From Bacteroides graminisolvens DSM 19988 = JCM 15093 (GTDB lineage Bacteria > Bacteroidota > Bacteroidia > Bacteroidales > Bacteroidaceae): DNA of 64,000 nucleotides. Numbering within the stretch: the stretch's first letter is position 1; every line of letters begins with the position of its first letter. This document shows positions 27,457-35,741 of the stretch, one piece after another. The notes under the pieces are model-generated. The model saw nothing but the letters and a program-made list of their open reading frames with translations. It was not told where the DNA came from and did no database searches. The stretch is taken from contig NZ_ATZI01000001.1 in assembly GCF_000428125.1 (NCBI RefSeq), positions 558,001-622,000 of the forward strand, given 5' to 3'. Both the position numbers and the translations under genes were made by a program.

Positions 27457-28521
27457 TTATAAATCATCTTTTTTCTGAGTTTGTTGTCTATTACGAATGA
27501 AATGCCAGATGGGTATGCCAAACTTTTTATCGACGGAATGGCTTATTCTCTCGTCTATTTCCGGAGATTTTACCCCCGAACCCAATTGCTTACGACTTTT
27601 CTCTATATAAATTTCATCCCATAAACCACTGTCAATGAATGACTGTAGCAGTTGGCTGCCTCCTTCGACAAATAACGATTCGATTTTCTTTTTGTATAAA
27701 GCCGTTAAAATTTGCGGGAGGATATCTTCTGTGTAATCCAGCGTGATGAATTCTACACCGGAAGTTGATTTTCTTTCTTTGGCTGTGAAGACCAGCGTAG
27801 ATACTGTTCCGTCAAAAAGATGCAAGTCATCGGGTAACGTGAGGTGACGGTCCAACACCACGCGTGTAGGGTGTTTGCCTTCCCAATTGCGCACGGTGAG
27901 GAACGGATTGTCTAATTTTGCCGTACGTGTTCCTATCATAATGGCGTCTGCTTCTGCTCTTCTTTTATGTACAAGCATGGAAGTTAGCTCCGTAGATAAG
28001 ATAGCGGGTGTTCCTTCCGTGCGGTTCAAATCAATAAAACCATCGGCAGATTCGGCCCATTTAAGAATGATGTAAGGTCGTTTCAATAGATTGAACGTGG
28101 TAAAAGGTTTGATGAGCTTTTTACATTCTTCTTGGAGCATGCCCACTATAACTTCGCAACCGGCATTTCTTAGGCGGCGTATGCCGCGACCGGCAACCTC
28201 AACAAACGGATCCTCGCAGCCTACAACAACTCGTGGAATACCTTTGGAAATGATCAGATCAGCACAGGGAGGTGTTTTTCCGTAATGTGAACAAGGCTCC
28301 AGACTTACATAAATGGTTGACCGTTTCAGGAGTGATTCGTCTCTTACGGATCGAATGGCATTAACTTCGGCATGTGCCTCTCCGTAACGTATGTGGTAGC
28401 CTTCACCTATGATTTTGTCATCACATACTATTACTGCTCCTACCATGGGGTTGGGCGAAACATTGGCATGGCCGTTTTTGGCCAACTGAATGCATCGCCT
28501 CATGTATTTTTCTTCTGTCAT
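27457..28521 (-). CDS. ribD: Bifunctional riboflavin deaminase/reductase
   Basis: A 354-residue enzyme carrying out the second and third steps of riboflavin synthesis. The N-terminal deaminase holds the zinc site HAEVNAI and PCSHYGKTPPC; the C-terminal reductase (from about residue 145) has RPYIILKWAESADGFI and the NADPH-site VEGGSQLLQSFI. The 54-bp gap to the divergent prmC leaves no room for an FMN riboswitch. Confidence 0.94.
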   Translation of the reverse strand: MTEEKYMRRCIQLAKNGHANVSPNPMVGAVIVCDDKIIGEGYHIRYGEAHAEVNAIRSVRDESLLKRSTIYVSLEPCSHYGKTPPCADLIISKGIPRVVVGCEDPFVEVAGRGIRRLRNAGCEVIVGMLQEECKKLIKPFTTFNLLKRPYIILKWAESADGFIDLNRTEGTPAILSTELTSMLVHKRRAEADAIMIGTRTAKLDNPFLTVRNWEGKHPTRVVLDRHLTLPDDLHLFDGTVSTLVFTAKERKSTSGVEFITLDYTEDILPQILTALYKKKIESLFVEGGSQLLQSFIDSGLWDEIYIEKSRKQLGSGVKSPEIDERISHSVDKKFGIPIWHFIRNRQQTQKKDDL

Positions 28522-28575
28522 CTCTTAGGCTTGTAACAATATAATTAGTACTTTTGCACACTAAAAATTTAAAGC

Positions 28576-29424
28576 ATGAATCATCTTCTTTCGTATATTA
28601 AAAAAACGCTCGAGAGTCATTTCCCGCCTGCCGAATTAAAAAGCCTGACGAAAATAATCTGTTGCGACCTGTTGGAAATCAGTGAGCTCGACTTTTATGT
28701 TCGCAAAGATATTCATTTATCTGAAAATAAACAGAAAGAGCTCGAAACAATTCTTCACAGATTAATCAATCACGAACCAATTCAGTATATAGTAGGGCAT
28801 ACTCCCTTCTGCGGTCATTCTTTTGAGGTCAATCAACATGTACTGATTCCCCGTCCGGAAACGGAAGAACTTGTTGAACTCATTGCCAAGGAAAACCCCA
28901 AAGCGAAGTTGATTTTTGATATGGGTACCGGGAGCGGCTGCATTGCTATCTCATTGTCTAAAAAACTGCCTGATTGTGAGGTAAGGGCCTGTGATATTTC
29001 GGCCGAAGCCTTGAAGGTTGCCCGCCGGAACAACAAGCGCTTAGGTGCATCTGTTTGTTTTGAAAAGCAAAACATTTTGAAATACAAATTTCCGGCCAAT
29101 CTGGAGGAAATGCTTAATCTGGATGTGATAGTTAGCAATCCACCTTATATAACCGAGTCCGAGAAAGCAGGAATGGATCCGAATGTGCTGGAGTGGGAAC
29201 CGGCTACTGCACTGTTTGTTCCCGATGATGATCCGCTGTTATTCTATTCTTGTATAGCAGAACTCGGATTCTTTCTACTCTCTTCCGAAGGCAAATTGTA
29301 TTTTGAGGTAAACCAAGCCTACGGTAAAGAGGTTTGTGAGATGTTGAATGATATGGGTTACAGCCGTGTGCGTTTAATAAAAGATATGTTTAACAATAAG
29401 AGATTTGTTAAAGCCTGTATATGA
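28576..29424 (+). CDS. prmC: Release factor glutamine methyltransferase
   Basis: A 282-residue SAM-dependent methyltransferase that modifies the GGQ glutamine of peptide release factors. The helical N-terminal domain is followed by the SAM-binding DMGTGSGC (residues 115-122) and the catalytic NPPY at 188-191. A -7 box TACTTTTG lies at 28549-28556. Its stop overlaps the recX start as ATGA. Confidence 0.95.
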   Translation: MNHLLSYIKKTLESHFPPAELKSLTKIICCDLLEISELDFYVRKDIHLSENKQKELETILHRLINHEPIQYIVGHTPFCGHSFEVNQHVLIPRPETEELVELIAKENPKAKLIFDMGTGSGCIAISLSKKLPDCEVRACDISAEALKVARRNNKRLGASVCFEKQNILKYKFPANLEEMLNLDVIVSNPPYITESEKAGMDPNVLEWEPATALFVPDDDPLLFYSCIAELGFFLLSSEGKLYFEVNQAYGKEVCEMLNDMGYSRVRLIKDMFNNKRFVKACI

Positions 29425-29897
29425 AAACAATAACGGAAAGTGAAGCCTTGAGCCGTGTGGCTTTCTATTGTTCTTCTGCCGAACATTGCCGTTACGAAGT
29501 AGAAGAGAAATTGAGAAAATGGTCGCTCGACGAACAAGCCATTGGGCGGATACTGCAAAAACTAGAGTCAGAAAGATACGTGGATGATGACAGATACTGC
29601 CGCGCTTTTGTTGCCGATAAAATAAACTTTGCCAAGTGGGGTAAAATGAAAATATCAAGGGCATTATCCCTGAAGAAAATAGATGATGAAATTATTCAGA
29701 AGTATTTGTTGCAGATTGATGAAGATGAATATAAAGCGATGTTGCGCCATCTTATTGCCGAAAAAAAGAGAACGATTAAAGGCGGTAATGAGTATCAAAT
29801 ACAGGGCAAGCTCATACGGTTTGCTTTGAGTAGAGGCTTTCATTTAAAAGATATTTACCAGTGTGTAGGCAAACAAGATGATGAGTTTTTTGAGTGA
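29421..29897 (+). CDS. recX: Regulatory protein RecX
   Basis: A 158-residue helical protein with the RecX three-helix repeats: ALSRVAFYCSSAEHCRYEVEEKL-like first repeat, RYVDDDRYCRAFVADKI second, then ALSRGFHLKDI near the C terminus. RecX binds and restrains RecA filaments. Overlap with prmC by ATGA means coupled translation; recA is not in this window. Confidence 0.88.
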   Translation: MKTITESEALSRVAFYCSSAEHCRYEVEEKLRKWSLDEQAIGRILQKLESERYVDDDRYCRAFVADKINFAKWGKMKISRALSLKKIDDEIIQKYLLQIDEDEYKAMLRHLIAEKKRTIKGGNEYQIQGKLIRFALSRGFHLKDIYQCVGKQDDEFFE

Positions 29898-29991
29898 TTT
29901 CTGTATTTTATCCAAAAATATTTGAATTCTTCTTTTCATTCTCATTGAGTTTCCTTATTTTTGTGCCATATAATTATAGTAGCTATTAGTT

Positions 29992-30627
29992 ATGAAAACG
30001 TTAGAGAGACTATTTGCAGAGAAATTGCTAAAGATCAAGGCAGTTAAACTACAGCCCGCCAATCCTTTTACGTGGGCTTCAGGTTGGAAATCTCCGTTTT
30101 ACTGCGATAACCGTAAAACGCTTTCTTATCCTTCTCTCCGTAATTTTGTTAAGATTGAAATTACCCGCCTCATACTTGAACGTTTTGGGCAGGTAGACGC
30201 TATAGCAGGCGTGGCAACCGGTGCCATTCCGCAAGGGGCTTTGGTTGCTGATGCACTGAACTTACCTTTTGTCTATGTGCGTTCAACTCCCAAAGATCAT
30301 GGGTTGGAGAATTTGATTGAAGGAGAATTGCGACCCGGAATGAAGGTTGTGGTTGTTGAAGATTTGATTTCAACAGGAGGTAGCAGTCTTAAAGCGGTTG
30401 AAGCAATTCGTCGCGACGGATGTGAAGTCATAGGAATGATTGCCGCTTTTACTTACGGATTTGATGTAGCGGTTAAAGCATTCAAAGATGCCAAGGTTCC
30501 TTTGGTTACTTTGACAAATTATGAAGCAGTGATTGAAGCGGCTCTTCGTACGGAGTATATTGACGAACCCGATGTGGCTGTGCTTGAAGAATGGCGCAAA
30601 GACCCTTCTCATTGGGAGCCTAAATAA
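29992..30627 (+). CDS. pyrE: Orotate phosphoribosyltransferase
   Basis: A 211-residue enzyme converting orotate and PRPP to orotidine monophosphate in pyrimidine synthesis. The PRPP-binding motif VVVVEDLISTGGSS lies at about 119-132, and GVATGAIPQGAL is the pyrophosphate loop. A -7 box TATTTTTG lies at 29956-29963, so it likely has its own promoter. Confidence 0.95.
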   Translation: MKTLERLFAEKLLKIKAVKLQPANPFTWASGWKSPFYCDNRKTLSYPSLRNFVKIEITRLILERFGQVDAIAGVATGAIPQGALVADALNLPFVYVRSTPKDHGLENLIEGELRPGMKVVVVEDLISTGGSSLKAVEAIRRDGCEVIGMIAAFTYGFDVAVKAFKDAKVPLVTLTNYEAVIEAALRTEYIDEPDVAVLEEWRKDPSHWEPK

Positions 30628-30668
30628 TTGAACTTCGGGAGTATTCCCGTAACTAAGAATAAAATATG

Positions 30669-30702
30669 TAATTCGGGCGCGAGAGTGTCTGAATTATTTT
30701 TT
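30669..30702 (+). terminator. Probable terminator after pyrE
   Basis: An 8-bp stem (TAATTCGG with one G-T pair) around a 12-base loop is followed by six T residues, 40 bp after the pyrE stop. It is weaker than the others in the window. Confidence 0.5.
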
Positions 30703-30725
30703 ATCATCCTAAATCAACAAAAGCA

Positions 30726-31136
30726 ATGAGTCAATTCGAAAGCAGCGTGAAGCAGATACCTTTCAGTCAGGAACGCGTGTATGCCAAGTTATCCGATTTA
30801 AGTAATCTGGAGTCGATGAAAGACCGTATTCCTCAAGACAAAGTGAAAGACATTAGCTTTGACTCGGATACGCTTACCTTTAGCGTGGACCCGGTTGGTA
30901 AGATTACCCTTCAAGTTATAGAACGCGAGCCGTTCAAATGTATTAAATTTGAAACAACACAGTCGCCACTACCTTTTAATTTGTGGATTCAGTTAGTGCC
31001 CGACTCTGAACAGGGGTGCAAAATGAAATTAACCATCCGTGTTGATATCAATCCGTTTATGAAAGCAATGGTTCAAAAGCCTTTGCAAGAAGGCATTGAG
31101 AAGATGGCCGACATGTTGGCTATGATACAGTATTAA
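30726..31136 (+). CDS. SRPBCC-fold protein
   Basis: A 136-residue protein of the polyketide-cyclase/START-like fold that forms a ligand pocket. The opening FESSVKQIPFSQERVYAKLSDLSNL-like region and later LTIRVDINPFMKAMVQKP are typical of the Bacteroidales branch. Ligand and role unknown. It sits between pyrE and argH, 40 bp before argH, perhaps cotranscribed with it. Confidence 0.75.
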   Translation: MSQFESSVKQIPFSQERVYAKLSDLSNLESMKDRIPQDKVKDISFDSDTLTFSVDPVGKITLQVIEREPFKCIKFETTQSPLPFNLWIQLVPDSEQGCKMKLTIRVDINPFMKAMVQKPLQEGIEKMADMLAMIQY

Positions 31137-31176
31137 CAAGAAATCAACAGGTAATTAACAACTAATCAACATAGCT

Positions 31177-32523
31177 ATGGCGCAGAAACTTTGGGAAAAA
31201 TCAGTTCAGGTAAACAAGGAAATTGAACGATTTACCGTAGGTCGTGACCGTGAAATGGACTTATATCTAGCCAAACATGATGTGTTAGGCTCGATGGCGC
31301 ACATTACCATGCTGCAAAGCATCGGCCTGCTCACTGAAGATGAGTTGAAACAATTATTGACTGAGTTGAGAAAGATACATGCTCAGGTAGAACAAGGCAA
31401 TTTTGTGATTGAAGAAGGAGTTGAAGATGTTCATTCGCAGGTTGAATTGATGCTGACTCGGAGTTTGGGCGATGTAGGTAAGAAAATACATAGCGGACGC
31501 TCCCGTAACGATCAGGTTCTGCTTGATCTGAAGCTTTTTACCCGTGCTCAGCTTAAAGAAGTAGCCGAACTCACTGAGCAACTCTTTTATGTACTCATCA
31601 ATCAAAGCGAAAAGTTTAAAAACATACTGATGCCGGGGTACACCCACCTTCAGATTGCCATGCCCTCTTCCTTTGGTCTTTGGTTTGGTGCCTATGCCGA
31701 GAGTTTGGTGGACGATATGATGTTTCTTCAGGCGGCTTTTAAGATGTGCAACCGAAATCCGTTGGGTTCGGCTGCCGGCTATGGCTCCTCTTTCCCGCTA
31801 AACCGTAGCCTGACCACCGGTCTGTTGGGTTTTGATTCTATGAATTACAATGTGGTATATGCACAGATGGGACGCGGAAAGGTGGAACGTAACGTGGCAT
31901 TTGCACTTGCCAGCATAGCCGGAACCCTGTCGAAATTGGCTTTCGATGCTTGTTTGTTTAACAGCCAAAACTTTGGTTTCGTTAAATTGCCCGACGAATG
32001 TACCACAGGATCCAGCATCATGCCCCACAAAAAGAATCCCGATGTATTTGAACTTACGCGAGCCAAATGCAATAAAATACAATCACTTCCGCAACAGATT
32101 ATGATGATTGCCAATAACCTGCCATCGGGTTATTTCCGCGATTTGCAGATTATTAAGGAAGTCTTCCTCCCGGCTTTTGATGAGCTGAAGGACTGTTTGC
32201 GAATGACTACTTACATCATGAATGAGATCAAAGTCAACGAGCACATTCTGGATGATGATCGTTACCTGCTTATCTTTAGCGTGGAAGAGGTGAACCGCCT
32301 GGCGCGCGAAGGAATGCCTTTTCGTGACGCATATAAGAAAGTTGGCTTGGATATTGAGGCCGGTAAGTTTACCCATAGCAAAGAGGTGCACCACACACAC
32401 GAGGGTAGCATAGGAAACCTTTGCAACGATCGCATTAACTTGCTGATGCAGGAAGTCATTGAAGGGTTTAACTTCTGTTCCATGGCTGAGGCCGAGAAAG
32501 CTTTGTTGGCTACGGGAGAATAA
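31177..32523 (+). CDS. argH: Argininosuccinate lyase
   Basis: A 448-residue fumarase/aspartase-superfamily enzyme for the last step of arginine synthesis. It contains HSGRSRNDQV, MPGYTHLQIAMPSSF and the signature GSSIMPHKKNPD at about residues 277-289 with the catalytic Ser. The remaining arg genes are elsewhere except argF' at 15648. Confidence 0.95.
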   Translation: MAQKLWEKSVQVNKEIERFTVGRDREMDLYLAKHDVLGSMAHITMLQSIGLLTEDELKQLLTELRKIHAQVEQGNFVIEEGVEDVHSQVELMLTRSLGDVGKKIHSGRSRNDQVLLDLKLFTRAQLKEVAELTEQLFYVLINQSEKFKNILMPGYTHLQIAMPSSFGLWFGAYAESLVDDMMFLQAAFKMCNRNPLGSAAGYGSSFPLNRSLTTGLLGFDSMNYNVVYAQMGRGKVERNVAFALASIAGTLSKLAFDACLFNSQNFGFVKLPDECTTGSSIMPHKKNPDVFELTRAKCNKIQSLPQQIMMIANNLPSGYFRDLQIIKEVFLPAFDELKDCLRMTTYIMNEIKVNEHILDDDRYLLIFSVEEVNRLAREGMPFRDAYKKVGLDIEAGKFTHSKEVHHTHEGSIGNLCNDRINLLMQEVIEGFNFCSMAEAEKALLATGE

Positions 32524-32599
32524 ACCCTCTGAAAGTGAGGCTGATAGACGGGTGTTGCTTAATAAATGTTTGTTGCCTGCTAATTTTGGTATAAAAAAG

Positions 32600-32631
32600 T
32601 TTGGCAGATACGGTAAAAGCTATTATCTTTG
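32600..32631 (+). promoter_or_regulatory. tRNA operon promoter
   Basis: TTTG at 32600-32603, a 20-bp spacer and TATCTTTG at 32624-32631 fit the Bacteroides consensus. The tRNA-Gly gene begins 17 bp further on. Confidence 0.85.
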
Positions 32632-32647
32632 CACCCGTTGAAAAAAC

Positions 32648-32723
32648 GCGAAAGTAGCTCAGTTGGTAGAGCATAACCTTGCCAAGGTTAGGGTCGCGGG
32701 TTCGAGTCCCGTCTTTCGCTCCA
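32648..32723 (+). tRNA. tRNA-Gly (GCC)
   Basis: All arms pair: acceptor GCGAAAG with CTTTCGC, anticodon stem TAACC/GGTTA around loop TTGCCAA (anticodon GCC), T arm GCGGG-TTCGAGT-CCCGT (one G-T pair). The 3' CCA is encoded. Length 76. Confidence 0.97.
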
Positions 32724-32740
32724 ATGATCTTTGAATTGTT

Positions 32741-32824
32741 GCTCGAATGGTGGAATGGTAGACACGAAGGACTTAAAATCCTTTGGCTATTGCAGCTGTG
32801 CGGGTTCAAGTCCCGCTTCGAGTA
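32741..32824 (+). tRNA. tRNA-Leu (UAA)
   Basis: Acceptor GCTCGAA pairs with TTCGAGT (one G-T pair), anticodon stem AAGGA/TCCTT surrounds CTTAAAA (anticodon TAA), a long variable arm marks class II, and the T arm is GCGGG-TTCAAGT-CCCGC. CCA is not encoded, unlike the neighbouring tRNA-Gly. Confidence 0.95.
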
Positions 32825-32831
32825 CGATTAG

Positions 32832-32867
32832 TCCTCTGTAAACTAACTGTTTACGGAGGATTTTTTT
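32832..32867 (+). terminator. Terminator of tRNA pair
   Basis: A 12-bp stem, TCCTCTGTAAAC against GTTTACGGAGGA with one T-G pair, has a 5-base loop and is followed by seven T residues. Confidence 0.92.
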
Positions 32868-32888
32868 ATCTCTATATTGATTTCTTTA

Positions 32889-33635
32889 TTAAAAAGTGTA
32901 CCCTATCACACTAGACCAACCGTCTAAGAAACTGCATTTTTCCACAACGTCTCTCAGACTTTTGAATTGAGCACGGACAGATATCATCTGTTTGTTCTTT
33001 CTTGAAAGTTTGAAGTTTATCCCTGCATTTGCGTAATATCCAGGAAATATACCATCCATCCATTTCTCACTTCGCTCGTTTCGTTTTTCTTTGCCATTGA
33101 GTATGCTACTGATATCTATTCCAAGTTCGGCGAATGGTCGTATCATTCCTTTGGGGTAAGTATAGCGAATTCCCAGTTTACCCGAAAGCATTGTTCCGCT
33201 GTGCTTGAATACATTGATCGAGTTGTCTTCATTTAGTGATTGGGCAGACGATGTGATACGCGAAAGCGAAACATCGAAGCATCCGCTGAATGCACTCATC
33301 CAACGTTTATTGGTTATAGCAAATGTGACGCCCGCCAGAAAAGATAAATCGGGTGAGCTGTATAGCCCTATTGAACTTCCAGATGGTATCTTATATTGTA
33401 TAATGCCTATGTAAGGAGTTACATCCAGTTGTATGGAGCGTTTGGCTTCGTGGGTTTCAAATTCAATACAGTCCATTTGGCTGGTACACATCTCTTCATG
33501 ATATTTCTTAGTGATATTTATGAGGTCCTTTCGATTGAATTTGGCTTGATCTATTTGGGCATTCAAGCTAGGACAATCTTTGAATGCGTAGTGAAGTAAA
33601 GGAATGTATCGGTCGGTTTCCCCTTTGAACTGCAT
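32889..33635 (-). CDS. Outer-membrane beta-barrel protein, probably 5'-truncated
   Basis: A 248-residue reading frame. The C-terminal two thirds look like an eight-to-ten-strand barrel with alternating hydrophobic strands and a final aromatic GYTF. The N-terminal part, with YIPLLHYAFKDCPSLN and KKYHEEMCTSQMDC, resembles the middle of larger Bacteroidetes surface proteins. There is no signal peptide, which such a barrel needs; the frame stays open about 27 codons upstream to a stop (near 33720) without one. I infer that the first part of the gene was lost. It lies just downstream of the tRNA pair, converging on it, beside a repeat-filled gap. Confidence 0.55.
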   Translation of the reverse strand: MQFKGETDRYIPLLHYAFKDCPSLNAQIDQAKFNRKDLINITKKYHEEMCTSQMDCIEFETHEAKRSIQLDVTPYIGIIQYKIPSGSSIGLYSSPDLSFLAGVTFAITNKRWMSAFSGCFDVSLSRITSSAQSLNEDNSINVFKHSGTMLSGKLGIRYTYPKGMIRPFAELGIDISSILNGKEKRNERSEKWMDGIFPGYYANAGINFKLSRKNKQMISVRAQFKSLRDVVEKCSFLDGWSSVIGYTF

Positions 33636-33919
33636 ATTGGTAGTTGGCTTATGCGCAAGCCGGGGAGCGTCTATTTTTATAAGAAGTCCAAAAGAACCGA
33701 TAAAGCGTTGTTTTCATAAGCAGATTATAGAATTTGTTTTGAGTTTTGTAATGTTACTGATAAACGACGGCAAGTTATAAAGAAAATGGTCATAATCAAA
33801 CAAAATACACCATAATATTTGCTCTTTTCTGTTGCTCTCTAAAAAAGAGTATTGTACGAATAACATCCATATTAATAACGTACTGTATGTATTTTAATTT
33901 CTAGGTGAACGATGTTTGT

Positions 33920-34020
33920 GTACACCCGGGTCTATAAGTGGTGTACACCTGGATGTACAAATCACGTACACCCCCATGTATAGGCTCTGTACACCCGGGT
34001 GTATATGGGTTTTGTACACC
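33920..34020. repeat. 23-bp palindromic tandem array
   Basis: GTACACC recurs at 33920, 33943, 33966, 33989 and 34014, spaced 23, 23, 23 and 25 bp. Most units continue into a partial or full inverted copy; the fourth is a perfect 14-bp palindrome TACACCCGGGTGTA at 33990-34003. The other halves are degenerate. About two helical turns per unit would put palindromes on one face of the helix, as for cooperative dimer binding. It is too short in period for CRISPR. Confidence 0.85.
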
Positions 34021-34107
34021 ATCAAACTAAATGCACAAACGTGTCTATTTTGTCTTTTTATTACTTATGTTTTTAAAATGTAATTGTAATAAATAGCTGC
34101 AAAAAAG

Positions 34108-34211
34108 TTGGTGACACTTGGTGATACTTGGTGAGGCTTTTTTTTAGCCAAGTGTCACGCGAAATGGTCTGATTATCAAGTTGTTATAAGGTTGGTGATA
34201 CTTGGTGATAC
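34108..34211. repeat. 10-bp iteron-like repeats with inverted copy
   Basis: Units of TTGGTGAnnC sit head to tail at 34108, 34118 and 34128, then again as two identical TTGGTGATAC units at 34192 and 34202. Between the groups, AGCCAAGTGTCAC at 34146-34158 is an inverted copy able to pair with GTGACACTTGG at 34111-34121. A run of nine T residues lies in the loop. One helical turn per unit is characteristic of iterons or stacked binding sites. Confidence 0.85.
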
Positions 34212-34244
34212 TTTATTTCATACATTTTATGTAGGCCGAAAGGG

Positions 34245-35639
34245 CTAAGTTCCTGATGCTTTTTTCTTGCCTAGCGGAAACGAAATCCCTAAAAATGCAT
34301 TCACACTTTTGGTGTTCGATCCTAAAAACATGTAGTCTGTTCCCACAAACAAAGGGCCTAGCTTCATCGCTAAACCAAATGATTTGCCGGCACTCTGGAT
34401 AATGGAATAACTGGCAGCTAGGTTAAACCAGTTTCGAGGACGAATATTGGCCGACAGTGTTAGCTCACTTTGGGTTTTCGGTTCCACCATTCGTGTTGTT
34501 GAAAGAGCGCCCAAAACCAACCAATTGTTCAGCAGACTATACTCTGCGCCAAATACCAACGTTGAATGCAGAGAGGTGGTGCGCGACTTGCTTTGAGAGT
34601 CGTCAATCTTAAGTCCCAATAAGTCATAATTAAGCACATCGCCTGATTGCACGATGTCTTCAAACTCATGATAATTAGTGTAATAGTACGTTCTGTTAGT
34701 CTCAGAACGGGCGTAATTGGTACTCCCTTTTGTCCAAGAAATAAATCCCAAATCGAGTACGGAAGCCGAAAACGTGAGCTTAGGAAGCAATCGATAAGAT
34801 ACGCCCATATCAACAGCCGCTCCGTAACCGGCAATGCCGAAGCCGTTAAAGTCGAATTCGTCAATATAGCCTTCTTCGTTTTCGCGCAGCTTCATTCCTT
34901 TATATGAACTTTCAAGGTTGGCATCAACACGAATGGAAGCGGTGCTGTTTAACCAAGTGTAGGGTACATCGGGATCATCGTTAATGCTCGACCGAACCTG
35001 AATTTCATTTACCCGCAACTTCAGATTGCCTGCGCCAAGCAGAATTTTGAATTTTCCTCCCACGGTTAAGCGTTCGTTAATGGGGCGGGCATAACCCAGT
35101 CCCAGCTCGGTATAAGAGTTAATTTCAAGATTTTCATGCTTTATCAGGTAGTCCATGTTTTGATAGTCAACGGCATCTTGCTGATCCATGTCACGCAGGA
35201 AATCGAACATACTTTTGGGAACCTCCGCCCCTAAATCCACTCGTGCACCTACATTGACAGACCAGAAATTCTTGCCCTTATACCATCCGAAAGACAAAAT
35301 ATCGGTATGGGCCGTTACGTTTATCCGATTCTGATCCGACAAGCGACTCCTGAATTTTTCATCGGAGTAAAAGTTATCGTCCGAATTATCAATGACATCA
35401 ACAATGTCATTGTAACCCAGCGAATTAGAAGATGCAGCCGCATTGATGGCTCCTGCAACCGGGAAATTGAAGTATCCACGAGTGGGAGTTAAAGCCGGAT
35501 TGAGTTGAAGTCGATAGGTAACACCTTCCATAAAATAAGAAGTTCGCAAAAACTGCGAATAGCCTGAGAGACATAGAGGCAGGAGCATCAGTATCGCACT
35601 CATTCGTTTGATACATGGGAGCTGTTTGTTAGTAATCAT
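34245..35639 (-). CDS. DUF5723-like outer-membrane protein
   Basis: A 464-residue secreted protein: signal peptide ending near LSGYSQ (about residue 28), then a beta-rich chain with repeated amphipathic strands (FWSVNVGARVDLGAEVP, LTVGGKFKILLGAGNL, VNAFLGISFPLG). The opening SYFMEGVTYRLQLNPALTP is typical of the DUF5723 family of Bacteroidetes barrel proteins. Function unknown. A possible -7 box TATATTTG on the minus strand lies at 35668-35675. The gene diverges from the GH115 gene. Confidence 0.78.
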   Translation of the reverse strand: MITNKQLPCIKRMSAILMLLPLCLSGYSQFLRTSYFMEGVTYRLQLNPALTPTRGYFNFPVAGAINAAASSNSLGYNDIVDVIDNSDDNFYSDEKFRSRLSDQNRINVTAHTDILSFGWYKGKNFWSVNVGARVDLGAEVPKSMFDFLRDMDQQDAVDYQNMDYLIKHENLEINSYTELGLGYARPINERLTVGGKFKILLGAGNLKLRVNEIQVRSSINDDPDVPYTWLNSTASIRVDANLESSYKGMKLRENEEGYIDEFDFNGFGIAGYGAAVDMGVSYRLLPKLTFSASVLDLGFISWTKGSTNYARSETNRTYYYTNYHEFEDIVQSGDVLNYDLLGLKIDDSQSKSRTTSLHSTLVFGAEYSLLNNWLVLGALSTTRMVEPKTQSELTLSANIRPRNWFNLAASYSIIQSAGKSFGLAMKLGPLFVGTDYMFLGSNTKSVNAFLGISFPLGKKKASGT

Positions 35640-35683
35640 AGCTTCATTCTATTAAGTTTACTAAATGCAAATATATGATAAAA

Positions 35684-35715
35684 TTTGAATATCCCGCCCT
35701 AAACAATTACTTTTG
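35684..35715 (+). promoter_or_regulatory. GH115 promoter
   Basis: TTTG at 35684-35687, a 20-bp spacer and TACTTTTG at 35708-35715 match the Bacteroides consensus; the start codon follows at 35742, giving a leader of about 20 nt. Confidence 0.82.
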
Positions 35716-35741
35716 CTTTCAATCAGATATACCAGAAACAC

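Larger units (their letters stand above)
33636..34244. other. Gene-free tract with two repeat families
   Basis: No credible gene lies in these 609 bp. The left part (33640-33900) is AT-rich and featureless apart from the decayed upstream part of the barrel gene. The right part carries a 23-bp palindromic array (33920-34020) and a 10-bp direct-repeat array with an inverted copy (34108-34211). Both stop just short of the DUF5723 gene. The tract looks like a regulatory or replication-type relic of an accessory element. Confidence 0.7.

Noticed and set aside
28522..28575. FMN riboswitch upstream of ribD
   Set aside because: The divergent gap is only 54 bp and shows none of the conserved FMN-element sequence.
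33920..34020. CRISPR array
   Set aside because: The period is 23-25 bp with 7-bp conserved cores; there is no long identical repeat, no unique 30-bp spacer and no cas gene nearby.
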